A stretch of DNA of 64,000 nt from Stenogyne calaminthoides (GCA_037126765.1 JBBCBC010000019.1:27488222-27552221), one strand, 5' to 3'; counted from the stretch's first letter, positions 34,887-47,514 are shown. The notes: generated by a model not told the origin, from the letters alone. Translations and numbers: made by a program.

Positions 34887-35704
34887 CACTGGAGGAACAC
34901 TAAATATTGTAATTTTATTTTATTATATAACAAATATATTTTACCTACTCTTCAAGTTCTTAAATTAAAACGTTTACTTCAAAGATTTTTTTCCTTAACA
35001 AAATCTCACGTCTTATTGCTTCTCATAAAAAAAATAAAAAAATTAAAATTAAAATTTTAAAGTCAATTTACCAAAAGCGAATTATGAAAAAATTTACTTC
35101 TTTTTTTTAATCGAACAAATAATGTCTTTTGTTTTTTTTTTTAATCGAACAAATAATGTCTTGAATCATGACTCCACAGTATAAATAGTGGTGCTTTAAA
35201 CAATTGAAAAGTTTATTCAATCCATTTTGCTCAGAAAGGTTTATTCGATACTCATCCAATGGATATTGGACTATATTTACCAACAACTCAAGTTAATCCA
35301 ATCCTCATCCAACCCAACTTTGATTAAACTTTCTAGGGACCAACTTTCTATTACAACTTCATTCGACTCCATCTCTTTTATACTTTATTAGTGACACTAA
35401 TTTAATTAAAAAAAATTTTCAATTACGTATTAATTATATATATAATCATTTTTAGAAAAACAATTATCCAATATTTTAAATCGTCAATTATAATATGGAA
35501 AAAATTATCATATACTTAAAATAAGCTTTAGAGTAGGTTAATATTGGGCTATATTTATAATTAATTGAAAAATACGAACTTTGATAATTTTGTAATAAAA
35601 AATAACTTCAATATTGTCCATTTGAATTATATCGTCGAATTATAACTGTGTCAAAAAATAATAGATGCACATCCTTGAAACATATCAGATGAAGGGGGAA
35701 AATT

Positions 35705-36003
35705 TTCTTTTTCCAATAACTTTGCCTTTTTTTGGTTTTAATTTATTGGCTTTTACACTTTTTTTTTCGTCCTGCAAGTTAGACTTTCGACTTTTCGATC
35801 TTTTTTATTTTTAAATTTTAATTTTCGTCATGTAACTTACATATTTTTATTATTTTTTATTTTAGTTCATATATATTATACGAAAAAAATCAAAATTTTA
35901 AAATCAATATATAGTACGAGAATGTTCGAAAGTGTGTAAGTTACGGGACGAAAATTAAATTTAAAAATCAAAAATAAAAAAGTGATAAAGTTAAGACAAA
36001 AAC
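35705..36003. mobile_element. Foldback MITE, AACTTTG family (copy 2)
   Basis: Left arm CAATAACTTTGCC, right arm complement TCTTAACTTTATCAC. Both contain ATTTTCGTC and GTAACTTACA words as in 29940-30250. No target duplication determined. Confidence 0.55.
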
Positions 36004-36304
36004 TCATATGAGACGGACAAACGGTACAATTTAAACAGAAATCAACATTCAGTCCTCTCAAAGTGTTGAAACGTCAATGCCCAAATTATATTTCGTCTCA
36101 TCGTAAGATTGTCTCACGCAAGTGCGGTTCGAGGATAGTATTAGTGGAAAGAGCAATATTGTAGATGGTTTGAGTATTAATATATGTATGATTTATTTAT
36201 TATTATGGAGAGATGGGGTACGGTGAACGCGGGCGGTCTCGACAGGAGATGGTTCGATTAAAGCATATAAAGAGGAGGGTGGTGTGGGCCTATGGCTCAG
36301 TACA

Positions 36305-36885
36305 TAGGGGTGAACGTTTGGTTGGTTCGGTCGGTTTTGGGCTGTTTTTCAACCAAACCAAACAAACCAAATTACGCAAATTTAAACCAAAATCGAACCG
36401 AAATGGTGAGTAACCAAACTGAACCGAACCAAACAAGAAATTCGGTTTGTTTGGTTTATTCGGTTTTAACCGAAAACTAACCTGAAATTCAAAATTTAAT
36501 AATTTTCCAAAATAAATTTTCGGCATTTCTAACTCTAAGATCAAATGCAAATACAACTAGTTAGTAGTTTCATTATAAAATGCCACACAAGTCTCAAATT
36601 AAAATCTCATTACAAATTCTTGCAAAACTTGTAAAAAAATCAAATAAAAACGCCAATAAACAATTATACAAAAAGACATCCATATTAAATGAATTTAATA
36701 TTTATTAATGTGTATTTAATATTTTTTTTATTATATATATATATACATATATATATATACATGTAGTTTGGTTGGTTCGGTTTATTCGATTTTTTTAAAA
36801 CTATAACCGAACCGAACCAATTAAACTTATTTTTTTTAAATTAAAACCGAACTGACCAAAAAAATAGAAAAAATCGAACCCTGCA
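36305..36885. mobile_element. GGTTCGGTTT-rich hAT-like element
   Basis: Starts TAGGGGTGAACGTTTGG and has many copies of GGTTCGGTTT and its complement AACCGAACC clustered near both ends (36320-36475 and 36768-36880). TAGGGGTG starts and this subterminal pattern resemble the hAT element at 41235-41596. The right terminus is not preserved as CACCCCTA, so the boundary is approximate. Open frames here are artefacts of the repeats. Confidence 0.5.
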
Positions 36886-37187
36886 GGGACTCATTTTGAT
36901 ATGTCTATTTACAATTCTTTGTTGTTATTTAAGGTTTCCAAATATATTCTAAATACATATATGCAAAAGAAAAATAAAAAAGAAAGTTGACATATGATCA
37001 GGGGAGATTATTTCCATGCTACACTGTTGGAAAAGAAAGTGAACATTTGATCCGGGGGGGATTATTTCCATGCTACACTATTGGGCAGTGCCCAACAGTG
37101 CTTTAACATATTATATCATATGTATTAACATGTTATACTGTATAATACATTAAGTATATTGTACAACATGCTAATGCACTATTGGGT

Positions 37188-37880
37188 AGTACTCAGCAGT
37201 GTAGCACAGAAAAAATCGATCACGGGATCATGAATGTTGGGGAAAATTGGTTTTAAATAGTTAATTAAATGTTAAGTCTTCTATGCATTCATGAGGTGCA
37301 CTGTACACTCAAAATGCATTTTAAAATTATGTAATTTGTTACATTGAAAGATGCAACTTATTTATATTGAACCGTGCAACTATTAATATGGAGAAATAGT
37401 TGCACAGTTCAGTGTGAATAAATTGCATTTTTCAATATAATTATAAGTTGCATGTTTCTAAAATGCACTATGAGTGCACGATGCACTTAAATACACATGG
37501 ACTTACTCTTAATTAAATTAATTAGTATTTAGTACTCAGCAGTGTAGCATAGAAAAAATCGATCACGGGGTCATGAATGTTGGGAAAAATTGGTTTTAAA
37601 TAGTTAATTAAAGGTTAAGTATTCTATGCATTCATGAGGTGCACTGTGCACTCATAGTGCATTTTAAAATTATGTAATTTGTTATATTGAAAGATGCAAC
37701 TTGTTTATATTGAACCGTGCAACTATTAATATAGAGAAATAGTTGCATAGTTCAGTGTGAATAAATTGCATTTTTCAATATAATTATAAGTTGCATGTTT
37801 TTAAAATGTACAATGAGTGCACGATGCATTTAAATACACAAGAGACTTACTCTTAATTAAATTAATTAATATTTAGTGCA
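37188..37880. repeat. 343-bp tandem duplication containing a palindromic MITE
   Basis: Copies at 37188-37530 and 37531-about 37880 both begin AGTACTCAGCAGTGTAGCA and continue through ATCGATCACGGG, GTTAAGT, and a MITE with GGTGCACTGTRCACTC and GATGCACTTAAATACAC ends, then AATTAAATTAATTA. The MITE belongs to the palindromic family of 4216-4424. The copies differ by scattered substitutions. Confidence 0.8.
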
Positions 37881-37954
37881 CATAAATACACACGAGACTC
37901 AGTGTGAGACACTTGTCTTTGACCAATTAATTAATGGGGGCATAAAGTTTAATT

Positions 37955-38423
37955 TACTACAAGAAAATGAAGAATTGCCTACAAAAATTTTCAAATGGTT
38001 ACGAGATTTTTCTATAAAAACAATTTGGTCCTTAAAGAGTGAGTATTGCCTACCAATTTTTAGAATAATCTATGAAAATTACCTACACAAAATAATTTCC
38101 TAGATAAACAAATTACCTACGAAGAAATCACACATTTGTAATTTATATAGGCAAATAAATTAACTACAAAATATAATTCCCTAGGTAACTTACATTTCCA
38201 TTGCAATTATATTCGTAGTTTAGAAATGACTTACAAATAAATTTACTTACGAATTGCATTCTGTAGGTAAAATTTACATCTGAATGAAAATGCCTATATG
38301 ATTAGAAAATTTTGTAGGCAAATCGTAGGCAATTTTTACTATTTAAGGACGAAACTATTTTCGTTGAGGATTCCATAGATGTATCGGAATATTTCGTAAG
38401 AAATCCTCTATTTTCTTGTAGTG
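37955..38423. mobile_element. CACTA non-autonomous element, 469 bp, 3-bp TSD
   Basis: Left end TACTACAAGAAAAT (first base changed from C), right end ATTTTCTTGTAGTG, the canonical CACTACAAGAAAAT terminus. The flanking trinucleotide ATT is on both sides (37952-37954 and 38424-38426). The interior is built from TTGCCTACAAA- and TTACCTACGAA-type subterminal repeats. It lies about 70 bp past the tandem duplication. Confidence 0.85.
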
Positions 38424-38439
38424 ATTTTTTGAGAAATTA

Positions 38440-39480
38440 AATGGCATATAAACGATTTACTCTCGGAGTAGACTATCGTAGTGTATTTATAATTTCAAAA
38501 TCGAATGTTGATGAGTGAGAAAATAAATCACGAGGTTGAGATGTCCGAACACTTTTATGGAATAAATAGTGTGGGGAAGGGTGAAAATATTAATTTGGAA
38601 CTAATGTACCACATTGAAAGCTTAGAGGGCTTAACTACTCCTTATTAATAGGAGTTGGTTAGTAAATTCAATTATAGTGGCTAACGAGCAGTCCAATAGC
38701 CCACATTCGCGCGTCGCCCGTCCGACCATGACAGGTGGACTTTGGTTTTGGAGTTCATACTTTTTTTTTTTTTTTTGCAGTTAGGGGCACTACAATTGGT
38801 CAGAGCCCAAACGTGCAAGCCCAATTCAGGATTGAGTTGGCCCAAATGCTATTTCAACACATGTTTTAGAATTCAAATTTGGTTTTTGCAGTTAGGCCCA
38901 TTGCGATTGGTCAAAGGCCAAATGTGTAAGCACAATCCGGAATTGAGTTGGCCCAAGTGTTATTTCAACACATATTTTAGGGTTCAAATTTGGATGATCC
39001 TGGACGTTCGGATGTCCAGATTCATGGACGTTTCAAAACTTAAGTGTAATTGTTCAGTTACAAACTTGAGTGGTGGGCCCATCACATAAGGGCTTCAATG
39101 TCATAACTGCACCGAATTGAAGTTAGGCAGCTTCCCACGTGGTGGATATGCTCCTATAAATAAGACAACATATATTTGAGTCAAACACACTTGAAAAACA
39201 TGAAAATTCTGCTGAAAAACTCTTGATCATATCATTCATATTTTTGTGCATCTGCATATAAAAGGGCAGTTGGGTCGTTTCAATTCGTCGGAGCTTTAAA
39301 CGTTGCGATGTTGTACGTATAAAGACGAAAGTCATGTTAAAAACACTACGTCAAACCGTGAACACTAGCCGGGTGTATATATTTTGTGGGCAAAGGTTCA
39401 CCTTGACTCGACTTTATTGAGTTTCTATTTTTCTATTCGTTGTTGTTTTGTTCGTGTTCGTTGATGTGTTCATAATTACT
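38440..39480 (+). mobile_element. Possible LTR or promoter-like fragment with a 111-bp tandem repeat
   Basis: GC-richer than its surroundings. It contains two tandem copies (about 38777-38887 and 38888-38995) sharing GCAGTTAGG, ATTGGTCA, TTGAGTTGGCCCAA and CAACACAT-TTTAG words. A TATA-like CTCCTATAAATAAGAC lies at 39151-39166, preceded by a G-box CCCACGTGG. Words such as GTACCACATTGAAAGC near 38605 are common in plant LTRs. No clear TG...CA ends, target duplication or open frame, so this is a suggestion only. Confidence 0.3.
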
Positions 39481-41226
39481 AGAAGTTGAAATTTACCGAC
39501 TCTGAAGCTGTTCAAATGAGAAGATTAATCATACTAAAAAATATTAGTTTGCATATTAAAAATATTAATTTATATATTAAAAAGTATCCACTTATATACA
39601 CAATAATGATATTTAAAGGAAAATATTTTTTGTTAACTCAACTTCACACCAGTTTTAACCTTTATAGTTAACTAAAAAAATAGCAACTGTGAAATTTTTT
39701 AAGTGTCAATAGTTAGTGCCTTAATGTTTAATTAATTAATTCGGCCAAAGCCGCAGAGGCGCCTACAAACATTCAAACTAGTTGGAAAGGGGTTTGAGGG
39801 TTTGGTTTTATATTTATTGGGAAGTTTTTTTTTTTACAGTTCGGATCCTCTGTTTCATTTCTCTATTCCATCTCATGTTTCACATCTTAGATTAATAACA
39901 AGTCTATATTTCATAATATCTATAAGTATGTGAATAATATCTTAACATAACCAAATAGTCTATTTAAAAAATTATATTTATTTAAGCAAAATTAATTAAT
40001 TCCTACCAAATTTAATTCCAAATAATCTTACACTATATTTATAATTAAATAATTTAAACCATATACATATAAATTAAAAATAAGTAACATAAAATTTTTG
40101 AGACCGCATAATATTAACAATATAAAAATTAATTTATATTTGTCTTTTTATGTAACTTTTTCTTTTTTTATTTGGATTTTGATTAAAAAAAGTTGTGTGT
40201 CTTTTTCTTATTAATTATGTAAATCTTCTACTCTTAAAAAATATATATAATTAATTGTTCAGTAATGTGTGAGATTTGCATGAAAAACAATTTTAAAAAA
40301 AAAAAAGTCATGCAACTTTAAAATATCTAAGTAAATTAATTTGTATTTTTGTATAAAATGCAAATGAATTATGAAATATTGAAAATTTCAACGTATTTAT
40401 GAAACCAAATATGTTAAAAATTTTTGGTACAATAAGGGTATGTATATTCTAAAATTTTAATATATTGATTTTTTTTAATAATAAATGCACTTATAAAAAT
40501 ATATAAATAAAAAATTTGAAATTGCGATGAGCACCCCTGATGCATTAATATATAACTAATTCAATATATAAATAAAAATTTGATTGTATTATTTCATAAC
40601 ATTCGCATACGAATTTACTCCAGTAAATAAATATTATAGAGGTTACTTTATTAAATATTATGACAATGATATTTGTATATGTATTTATCGAATTTGCTTA
40701 TAAAATTTTATAATATTTTTAAATGTTGAAATTTTTATATAATTTTTTTTGATAACATATGCAATCAGATTTTTTATTCTATTAAGTTTTGGGGAACTTA
40801 CTAGGAGGTACATTATACTAGTACCTAATTCTAAAAATTACAAAAAAAAAAATTGAGTTTACTCAAAACTACAAACTGACTAAATCACTCTTTTGTTCAA
40901 CAAAATTTCAGCGTTTTTTAAAGAGAGAAAAAAAGGTAAGATTTGACTGATTCACTCTTACCTAGGAAAAGCTTAATTAGCTGCACTCAACCCCTTTTTC
41001 CCCATTCCCACTCCAAAATTCAAACAAGACAACCCACCCCCAAATAAATTATCTCCCCCAAATTCAATTCAAAATTTTATATCAAGATGATTTCGATTTG
41101 AAGATGATATCTTGGACGATTTTGGTTTCATTTTAAAGGTAATGTCTGAATTTTGGACGATTTTGAAGATGATTTCAGCGTTTTTTGTGTTTCTTTGTTC
41201 TTGACTCTTTTTTTTGATATGTTGGT
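39481..41226. other. Intergenic, AT-rich
   Basis: No coding sequence recognised. From about 40840 the sequence becomes less AT-rich (AACCCACCCCCAAATAAATT, GATGATTTCGATTTGAAGATG) and may be the 5' part of a decayed Mutator-like element continuing past the hAT insertion at 41235. Confidence 0.35.
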
Positions 41227-41234
41227 ATGTTGAC

Positions 41235-41596
41235 TAGGGGTGGACGGTACGACATACCGAAAATTTTCTCGCCATACCGATACGGAACCAAAATTTTTGT
41301 TACCGAAAAATATCATATCGAAAATTCGGTATCAGAAATTTCGGCATACCGAAATTTTTCGGTATGTCAATATTACATACCGATACCGTACCGAAATTTC
41401 AGTATATACTGGTATACCAAAAAAAATTTGGTATACCAGTATATTTTTTCGGTATACCGAAATTTTCTATATTTTCATACCGTTATCGTATCGAAATTTT
41501 TTGATCTTGGTATACTAAAAAAATTTTGATAAAATTGATATTTTTTCAAGATAGTAAATCTTGGTATCCGTATTTTTGGTATTTTCTCCACCCCTA
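41235..41596. mobile_element. hAT MITE with TACCGAAATTT repeats, 8-bp TSD
   Basis: Left end TAGGGGTGGACGG, right end CTCCACCCCTA. Perfect 8-bp duplication ATGTTGAC (41227-41234 and 41597-41604). The interior is a run of short palindromic words (ATACCGAAATTTTTCGGTAT and variants), giving very strong fold-back potential. Open frames here on both strands are artefacts of the repeat. Confidence 0.88.
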
Positions 41597-41639
41597 ATGT
41601 TGACTATGTGTTTTTCTTTGTTCTTGGGTTTTTTTTTAA

Positions 41640-42480
41640 ACATTTGAACATAGCAATGGTGGTTAAGAAGAGTGTTCATGGTTGTAATGTTGAAAAAGTT
41701 GTTGGAGCTGGAAAAAGAGCTGAAGAAGATGAAGAAGGTTAGATTGTTCAGTTATTCAATTTGTTCAGAAATATTATACATTTGTTCAACAATTTGATAC
41801 TATTGTTAAGAAATCTTTTAGGTTGCTCAAACCCAATTGGGAATGTTTTGAATTTTTCTCCTGTTTTCTTACGATTTTTTTACACTTTGTACATCGTAAA
41901 TGAGCAATAATCCATGTTTTCTTGATTGTGATCTTGATTAACCATTGATTTTTTTAAAAATATGTTTGGTACACATCTCGAATTCTTCGAATTTGTGTTT
42001 TATTTTTATTTTTTACCTTTATATGATTTTAGTGTTGGTTGTTTGTTGAGATTTTGGTGAAAAATGATTGGAACTGGTCTTATTTTTTGTAATTGTTCAG
42101 ATTTTCTTATATTGTTCATTATTTTTGCAGTTTTATTTTTTTTTTAAATTCTATTGTTTAGGAGTTGGGCCCCAGTTCAATCTAAACTATAGTAGTTAGG
42201 AATCATGTTTTTTAATATTAGTTTGATTGTATATTTATATTTGGGTTTGTTCAGAATTATTTTTTATTTCTGCAGTTTTTTTAAAAATTTATTTATTTAT
42301 TTGTGCAGAACTTTTGTACATTTGTTCAGAACTTTTATACTATTGTTCAGAAATTTATTGGGTTGCTCAAACCACAATTGGGTATGTTGCACTAATGTTG
42401 GGTTGCAAATATAATATTATAGTTTGGAACTGCAACACTGTTTTCTTTGTGCCATTCAAATATATTTTTAAAAAAGACAA
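41640..42480 (+). mobile_element. Possible decayed Mutator-like element fragment
   Basis: A short frame from ATG 41656 reads MVVKKSVHGCNVEKVVG then an acidic/basic tail, and meets a possible donor (GAAG|GTTAGA) near 41740. After it lies an ~85-bp direct repeat (about 41757-41847 and 42299-42385) with TTTGTTCAGAA and TTGCTCAAACC words. The hAT MITE at 41235 appears inserted in the same unit. No transposase domain is visible. The identity is a guess. Confidence 0.25.
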
Positions 42481-42740
42481 ATTGTTTTCACTCAAACAGT
42501 TACATTTTTTTTTATAGTGAAAACGACATATATATTTCGGTGGAGAAAGTGTTTATAAAAATATATATTTTTAAATAAATGAATAACTAAGAAAAAATTA
42601 CTTAACAATAAATAAAAGATATCAAAGTTAGCAGTGCTTGCAAAAATATTTAAAGCTAAAAAGAGGGCATTTGAAGTAAAATATGCATTGTTTTTAAGCG
42701 AATATGCGTTTGTTCATTTCTACCTTAAACATCAAATATT

Positions 42741-42960
42741 ATACTCCATCGATCCGTCTCACGTTAAATTTATATTTTGTGATTTGAGCGTCTCAATTAA
42801 AATTCTATATTTCTCTTTTTAGCAAATTGTGGTCTCACTTTTTTTAAAAACTATTTATATTTTTACTCAAAGTTACACTAATTGTTACTAAATTAATATA
42901 AATTTTGTACACGTGTCGCCATTTAATTGGTGCAAATTTTATTTTTGTACAAATATCACA
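42741..42960. mobile_element. Stowaway-like left end, truncated
   Basis: Starts TACTCCATCGATCCGTCTCA, close to the TACTCCCTCCGTCCCA start of Stowaway MITEs, but no matching right end follows. Confidence 0.4.
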
Positions 42961-43147
42961 AAAATTAAATCTCATGCATGAAACATAATATTTTTATAAG
43001 TTCTTGTGATATTTTTAAAATGTGAGTACTGCTAATTACAAGTAAAAATATCATTTTTCAAGTATGTGGTGCTTTCATACAAAACCTTTTTAATTCTTCC
43101 ATAATTATTTGGTAAGAAAAGATAACATAAGAGCATGTCTAAAAGTT

Positions 43148-43659
43148 GAGGTTAAATCACAAATAGTCTCGTAACTTTGCCCTCAAATAGGTTCAGTTTT
43201 ATAATTTTTTTTGTTATCGATTTAGTCTCAATATCTTTGATAATATCCAATTTTAATCACAAGTCCACCGAAAAATACCAAACTAAGTTGTTTCACCGAT
43301 TGAATTTAGGGTTAACGCGGGTGTGGCTAAATTGCCACATGTAATTTTTTTTAAAAAAAAAAAAACTTGTAATAACAGGTCATATAATTTTTAAAAAATA
43401 AGATTTAATTTGATTATATGATCTGTAATTCCAAATTTAAAGATAGAATAAAATTACATATAGCAGTCTAGTCACACCCACGACCGGAAAGCCCAAAATT
43501 CAATGAGCGAAATAACATATATAGTTTTGAATTTTTCGGTGGACTTGAAACTTAAATTGAACATTGTCAAAGATATTGAGACTAAATCGACAACAAAAAA
43601 AGTTATGAGACTAAATCTATTTGAAATCAAAATTATAGAACCGTTTTTAATTCAAACTC
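43148..43659. mobile_element. Mutator-like MITE, 512 bp, 9-bp TSD
   Basis: Inverted arms: left GAGGTTAAATCACAAATAGT, right complement GAGTTTGAATTAAAAACGGT. The arms match those of 30612-31107 (CTCRTAACTTTG, GATTTAGTCTCA, CCAATTTTA). The flanking 9-bp repeat CTAAAAGTT/TTAAAAGTT (43139-43147, 43660-43668) has one mismatch. Confidence 0.82.
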
Positions 43660-44390
43660 TTAAAAGTTGTCTAATTCGAAACACCAACAGTGGTGACTAA
43701 TTTCATTTAGATTTGTTTAAAACGAAAGGGAAGACTCTGATTTTATGAGGGAAAGTCTGAAAAGAAATGTCAAAAATCGATTATCTAAATTAATGCCCTA
43801 ATTGTTGGGTTCAACTTCTAAATTTTGTGAATAATATATTCAATATTTTGTATATGTGTTCCGTTTAATTAATATATCTCTTGTGATTTATTATTTAAAA
43901 AAAGTAATGCCCTCCAATTAAAACAACCGTATATCATAAAATGATGAAATACATTAAATATATTAATAAAATAATTTCTTTTTTTATTAATTATACTTTT
44001 TTAAATAATTATTTCATTAGAATTTTATTACAAAAACCAGTTGTAAATATTAGCATGAAGAATAATGAAAACGTATAAGTTATAACCAAGGAATTCACAA
44101 TTTTTAATTTTTTAGATTAGTTGTAGAAAGTAGTGAGTAGCACGCGCGGAATGGGAGAGTGGGATTGCGGATGAGATGAAGAAGTGATGAGACTTGAGAG
44201 AGTATGTTTAAAGGAAAGCAGTAAAATAATACCCGACTTTTCTCTCTCTACCTATACATACACACACAATACTTTAATGTACTTTGGATTTCACTGTTCA
44301 TTATAAAATAGTAAAATAATACCCGACTTCAACGACAACTGTTTTCTTCTCAACCCATAATACCATTTTTAATCCGGAAGAAAAAAAATA

Positions 44391-44663
44391 CTCACTCAGT
44401 CTCAAATTTATTTTCCTGTTTACTGTGTGTTCATGTTTTAAAAAATGTAATAAAATAATAAAATGTTGGAGTAGAAAGAGTTATTTATTAATATTTTATA
44501 TGATAAAATGATAAAATGATGGGTAATTGAGGTTAAAAAGAGTTATTTATTAGTATTTTATTTAATAAAATGATAAAGTAGAAATTTTCATTTAAGGAAA
44601 TAGAAAAATAAAGATGGAACGTCCAAAACAGAATATAGAAAAACAAATTTAAAACGGAGGGAG
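44391..44663. mobile_element. Stowaway MITE, 273 bp
   Basis: Left end CTCACTCAGTCTCAAATTTA, right end complement CTCCCTCCGTTTTAAATTTG. TA lies on both sides. Internal TGATAAAATGATGGG-like and GAGTTATTTATTA repeats. Confidence 0.75.
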
Positions 44664-45039
44664 TACCTCTTTCAGAATAAATAAATGATAAAAATTTGTA
44701 TAAAACAATGTCAAGTATTACGAGAGATAATATAATTTAACATAAATCAATATTTATTTCTTTTAAAATTTTAAAATATCAATATTCAATTGTTTAATGT
44801 AAGTGCGCCTCATAAATTTTTCGTGAAAAAGTGAGTTTTTTTTTTCTCCATCCCATGAAATGTTTTATTTCATATTACAAAATCTATCACACAAATTTTT
44901 ATAATTGAGATACTGGATAATTATTATACCTAGTAAAAGTTCATTTTTCAATTATTCATCAAAAATAAAGCTCGAATCTCAATCATTAATGATGTTTATC
45001 ATTGTTGATACTTGATACTAAGACAACATGGTATGTGGA

Positions 45040-45280
45040 GTACAATTTATGTTGCACAAGCTCACTTATGAAATTTGTTGATAATATAAAATTGATACCT
45101 GATAGCATTATAATTATAAATTGATATTAATATTTTTATAAATTAATTTTTATAATATTAAGTTCATATATACTATAAAAATTGATATCATTATATTCTA
45201 CAAGAATATTGATATCAATTTATAAATATAATAATATAAATGTTATATTATGAACAAGTTTTACGGGAGACAATACTCTT
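45040..45280. mobile_element. Palindromic AT-rich MITE, TTGTTCATA family (copy 4)
   Basis: Left side GAAATTTGTTGATAATAT, right side TATTATGAACAAGTTTTACG. The middle has repeated ATTGATATCA and TTATAAAT words in both orientations. It abuts the palindromic MITE at 45285. Confidence 0.55.
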
Positions 45281-45284
45281 TATG

Positions 45285-45520
45285 GAGTGGGTCTTATGTG
45301 CACGTGGGTGCACCGTGCACTCATAGTGCATTTTAAAAGCGTGCAATTATACAAAATAGAAACATGCAACTATACCAAACAAAAGCATGCAACTATGTTT
45401 CCATATTAACAGTTGCACTTTTATGTGCAAATAAGTCACACTTTTCAGCATAATAAGTTGCACGTTTCTAAAGTACACTATGAGTGTACGGTGCACCCGG
45501 GTGCATACAAGACATAGTAC
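45285..45520. mobile_element. Palindromic MITE with GTGCACCCGGGTGCA core (copy 2)
   Basis: 236 bp. Left arm GGGTCTTATGTGCACGTGGG, right arm complement TGTCTTGTATGCACCCGGG. Internal TCATAGTGCATTTTAAAA and its complement. The flanking 8-bp repeat TCTTTATG/TATTTATG has one mismatch. Very close relative of 4216-4424. Confidence 0.75.
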
Positions 45521-45528
45521 TATTTATG

Positions 45529-47500
45529 TTATGTAATACTCATGGTTCATATTGCATTTTTTTATGTGTACATAATTATTTATAAATAGAGAGACTGCAG
45601 TATTTATGCACTCCATTATGTAGAACTAAATATTAAATACTATATAAATGCGATTTCCCTATCTATACTACCTTGTATTACTAGTGAGTTGAGTAGTGAT
45701 GCAATTTTATATTGTAATATTAGTTTAGTAACATTCATAATTGAAAATATAGCATAGCAAATGTTATGGCTTTGTAATATTAAAGTCGTTAAAAAAATAT
45801 TAATAAAATTAAAAGTAAAAAACCTAAATCTTCATGCATACCACGATTAATGATTAAATTTTTGCAGATCTTTGTAACATGAATTGTGAAAATTTTGATA
45901 AATCTTATTTTATTGTGATAGTGTTCTATGATATACACTACTTTACATTATATTATATAAATGTAAGTGGTTGAAATTAATTTAGGTTGTTATATAATTT
46001 TGTATATGCTATAACAATTAATTAATGCCCCTTATACCTACACATTAACGGAGTATATTTTAATGATTGTTTTTACCGGATTATTTTATGGAATTGACTT
46101 TGATGTTATCATTACCAACATTTGGTTTTGGATTGGGCATATTGATGATAATAGATATTAAACAAAAACAATATAAGATGCACTATAAATCATAATAATG
46201 AGTTTACAACAAAATTATTTAAACAATTGATAATGAAAAACAAACTCTTCAGACTTTACAACATAATTAATTAAGTAACTAGCTAAATAAACTAATAGAA
46301 AGTGCTTCAATTGCCACAAACAAAGATGGCCTTTTTCATTTTCTTTTTGTGTGTAGGTCCTGAAAAAGAAAAATGTTGCCAATGGCATAATTAGATCTCC
46401 ACCTTATAAATCTTAATGGATGGGTCATGCATGTTAACTAAAACTTATTTAATGTTTTTATCCATTACTTTTGTAATTGATATGATTAATATGATGAATA
46501 ATTACAAGCATTTAGGCAGATGGATAAGGCTAATCAAGATTAGAGCCAACAACACAACACAATCTTAGAAAACAATAATGATATTTTATCTTCTACTTTA
46601 TTCTATAATTATATGCTCATATGTATAGTTGTTTGATCTTATTATTTTTAGACGAGTAGATCTTTGTGATTCTTCGAAGTAATACATTTTAGTGTGCGAA
46701 GTATCACACCTTAAAATAATATTTAAATTTTATGTATTTTTTTTTAATTTCTAAATTATGATACTTCGTATGTTAGACAATTTACTGACCAATCTTACAT
46801 AAGTTCTACTGTTTTTCACGATATATTGAAATAATTTTGCTTTTACAATTATCTCCTCTCATGATCTCAAAAATTATATTTTATGATATTGTTTTACCCA
46901 TACAAAAAATTTATTAGTTTTTGTTTTATTTTGTTGCCACTTTATCTTTATAAATATTAATAAACAGCCCCATAATAAAATATGAGTTAATAGTAGGGTG
47001 ACAATCAAATATGCGACGGAAGGAGTATTATTTAGTATTTATACACATATGTATTGATAAAATCCACACGACCAATAAAAAATACTGCATACTCTAATTA
47101 TTGTAAAATAATAATTTGGTAGGCACCTTCTTCCTAGGATATATATATATATATATTAGTCAAATGAATTTCAATGACAAAGTTTGATAGTGGTACATAC
47201 TATGATGGCTTGTCTACAAATTCTTGAATAATTATATATTTAAAAATTTCTAATTATCACTAAGGTTCAAAATCATGCTTGTTTGCATTCAATTAAACAC
47301 TCTTTTTTGTCTTGGTGATACTGATGGTGGATGGAGGAGGGTCCATAAACAAAAAAAGTAAAAAAAAACTAAATCATTTAATAATAAAGAAAAATAATAA
47401 AGACATTTTATAATGACTTTTTTTTAATTTCCCCCCTGGAAAAATCATAAAAGCTAATGCAAAGCAACAAAGAAAGGAGTGGGGTTTAGGCGTTTAGCCT
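45529..47500 (+). promoter_or_regulatory. ARF4 upstream region
   Basis: AT-rich with no gene. A (TA)n tract lies at about 47139-47157. A possible lone Stowaway right end (GCGACGGAAGGAGTA) lies near 47015. The promoter of ARF4 should lie in the last part, but I cannot place a TATA box or auxin elements with confidence. Confidence 0.35.
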
Positions 47501-47514
47501 TCTGTACTGTCTTA

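Noticed and set aside
36213..36556. Open frames of 60-90 codons rich in KPNKPN and EPNQT repeats
   Set aside because: They are translations of GGTTCGGTTT/AACCGAACC subterminal repeats of a hAT-like element, on both strands.
38742..39089. Plus-strand 115-codon frame with repeated QLG-LRLVKG-like halves
   Set aside because: The internal repetition mirrors the 111-bp tandem duplication, and its start lies before a T tract; no known domain. Treated as duplicated non-coding sequence.
41227..41529. Overlapping open frames on both strands within the hAT MITE
   Set aside because: They arise from TACCGAAATTT palindromic repeats, which stay open in several frames. There is no domain, and the element is a defined non-coding insertion with a target duplication.
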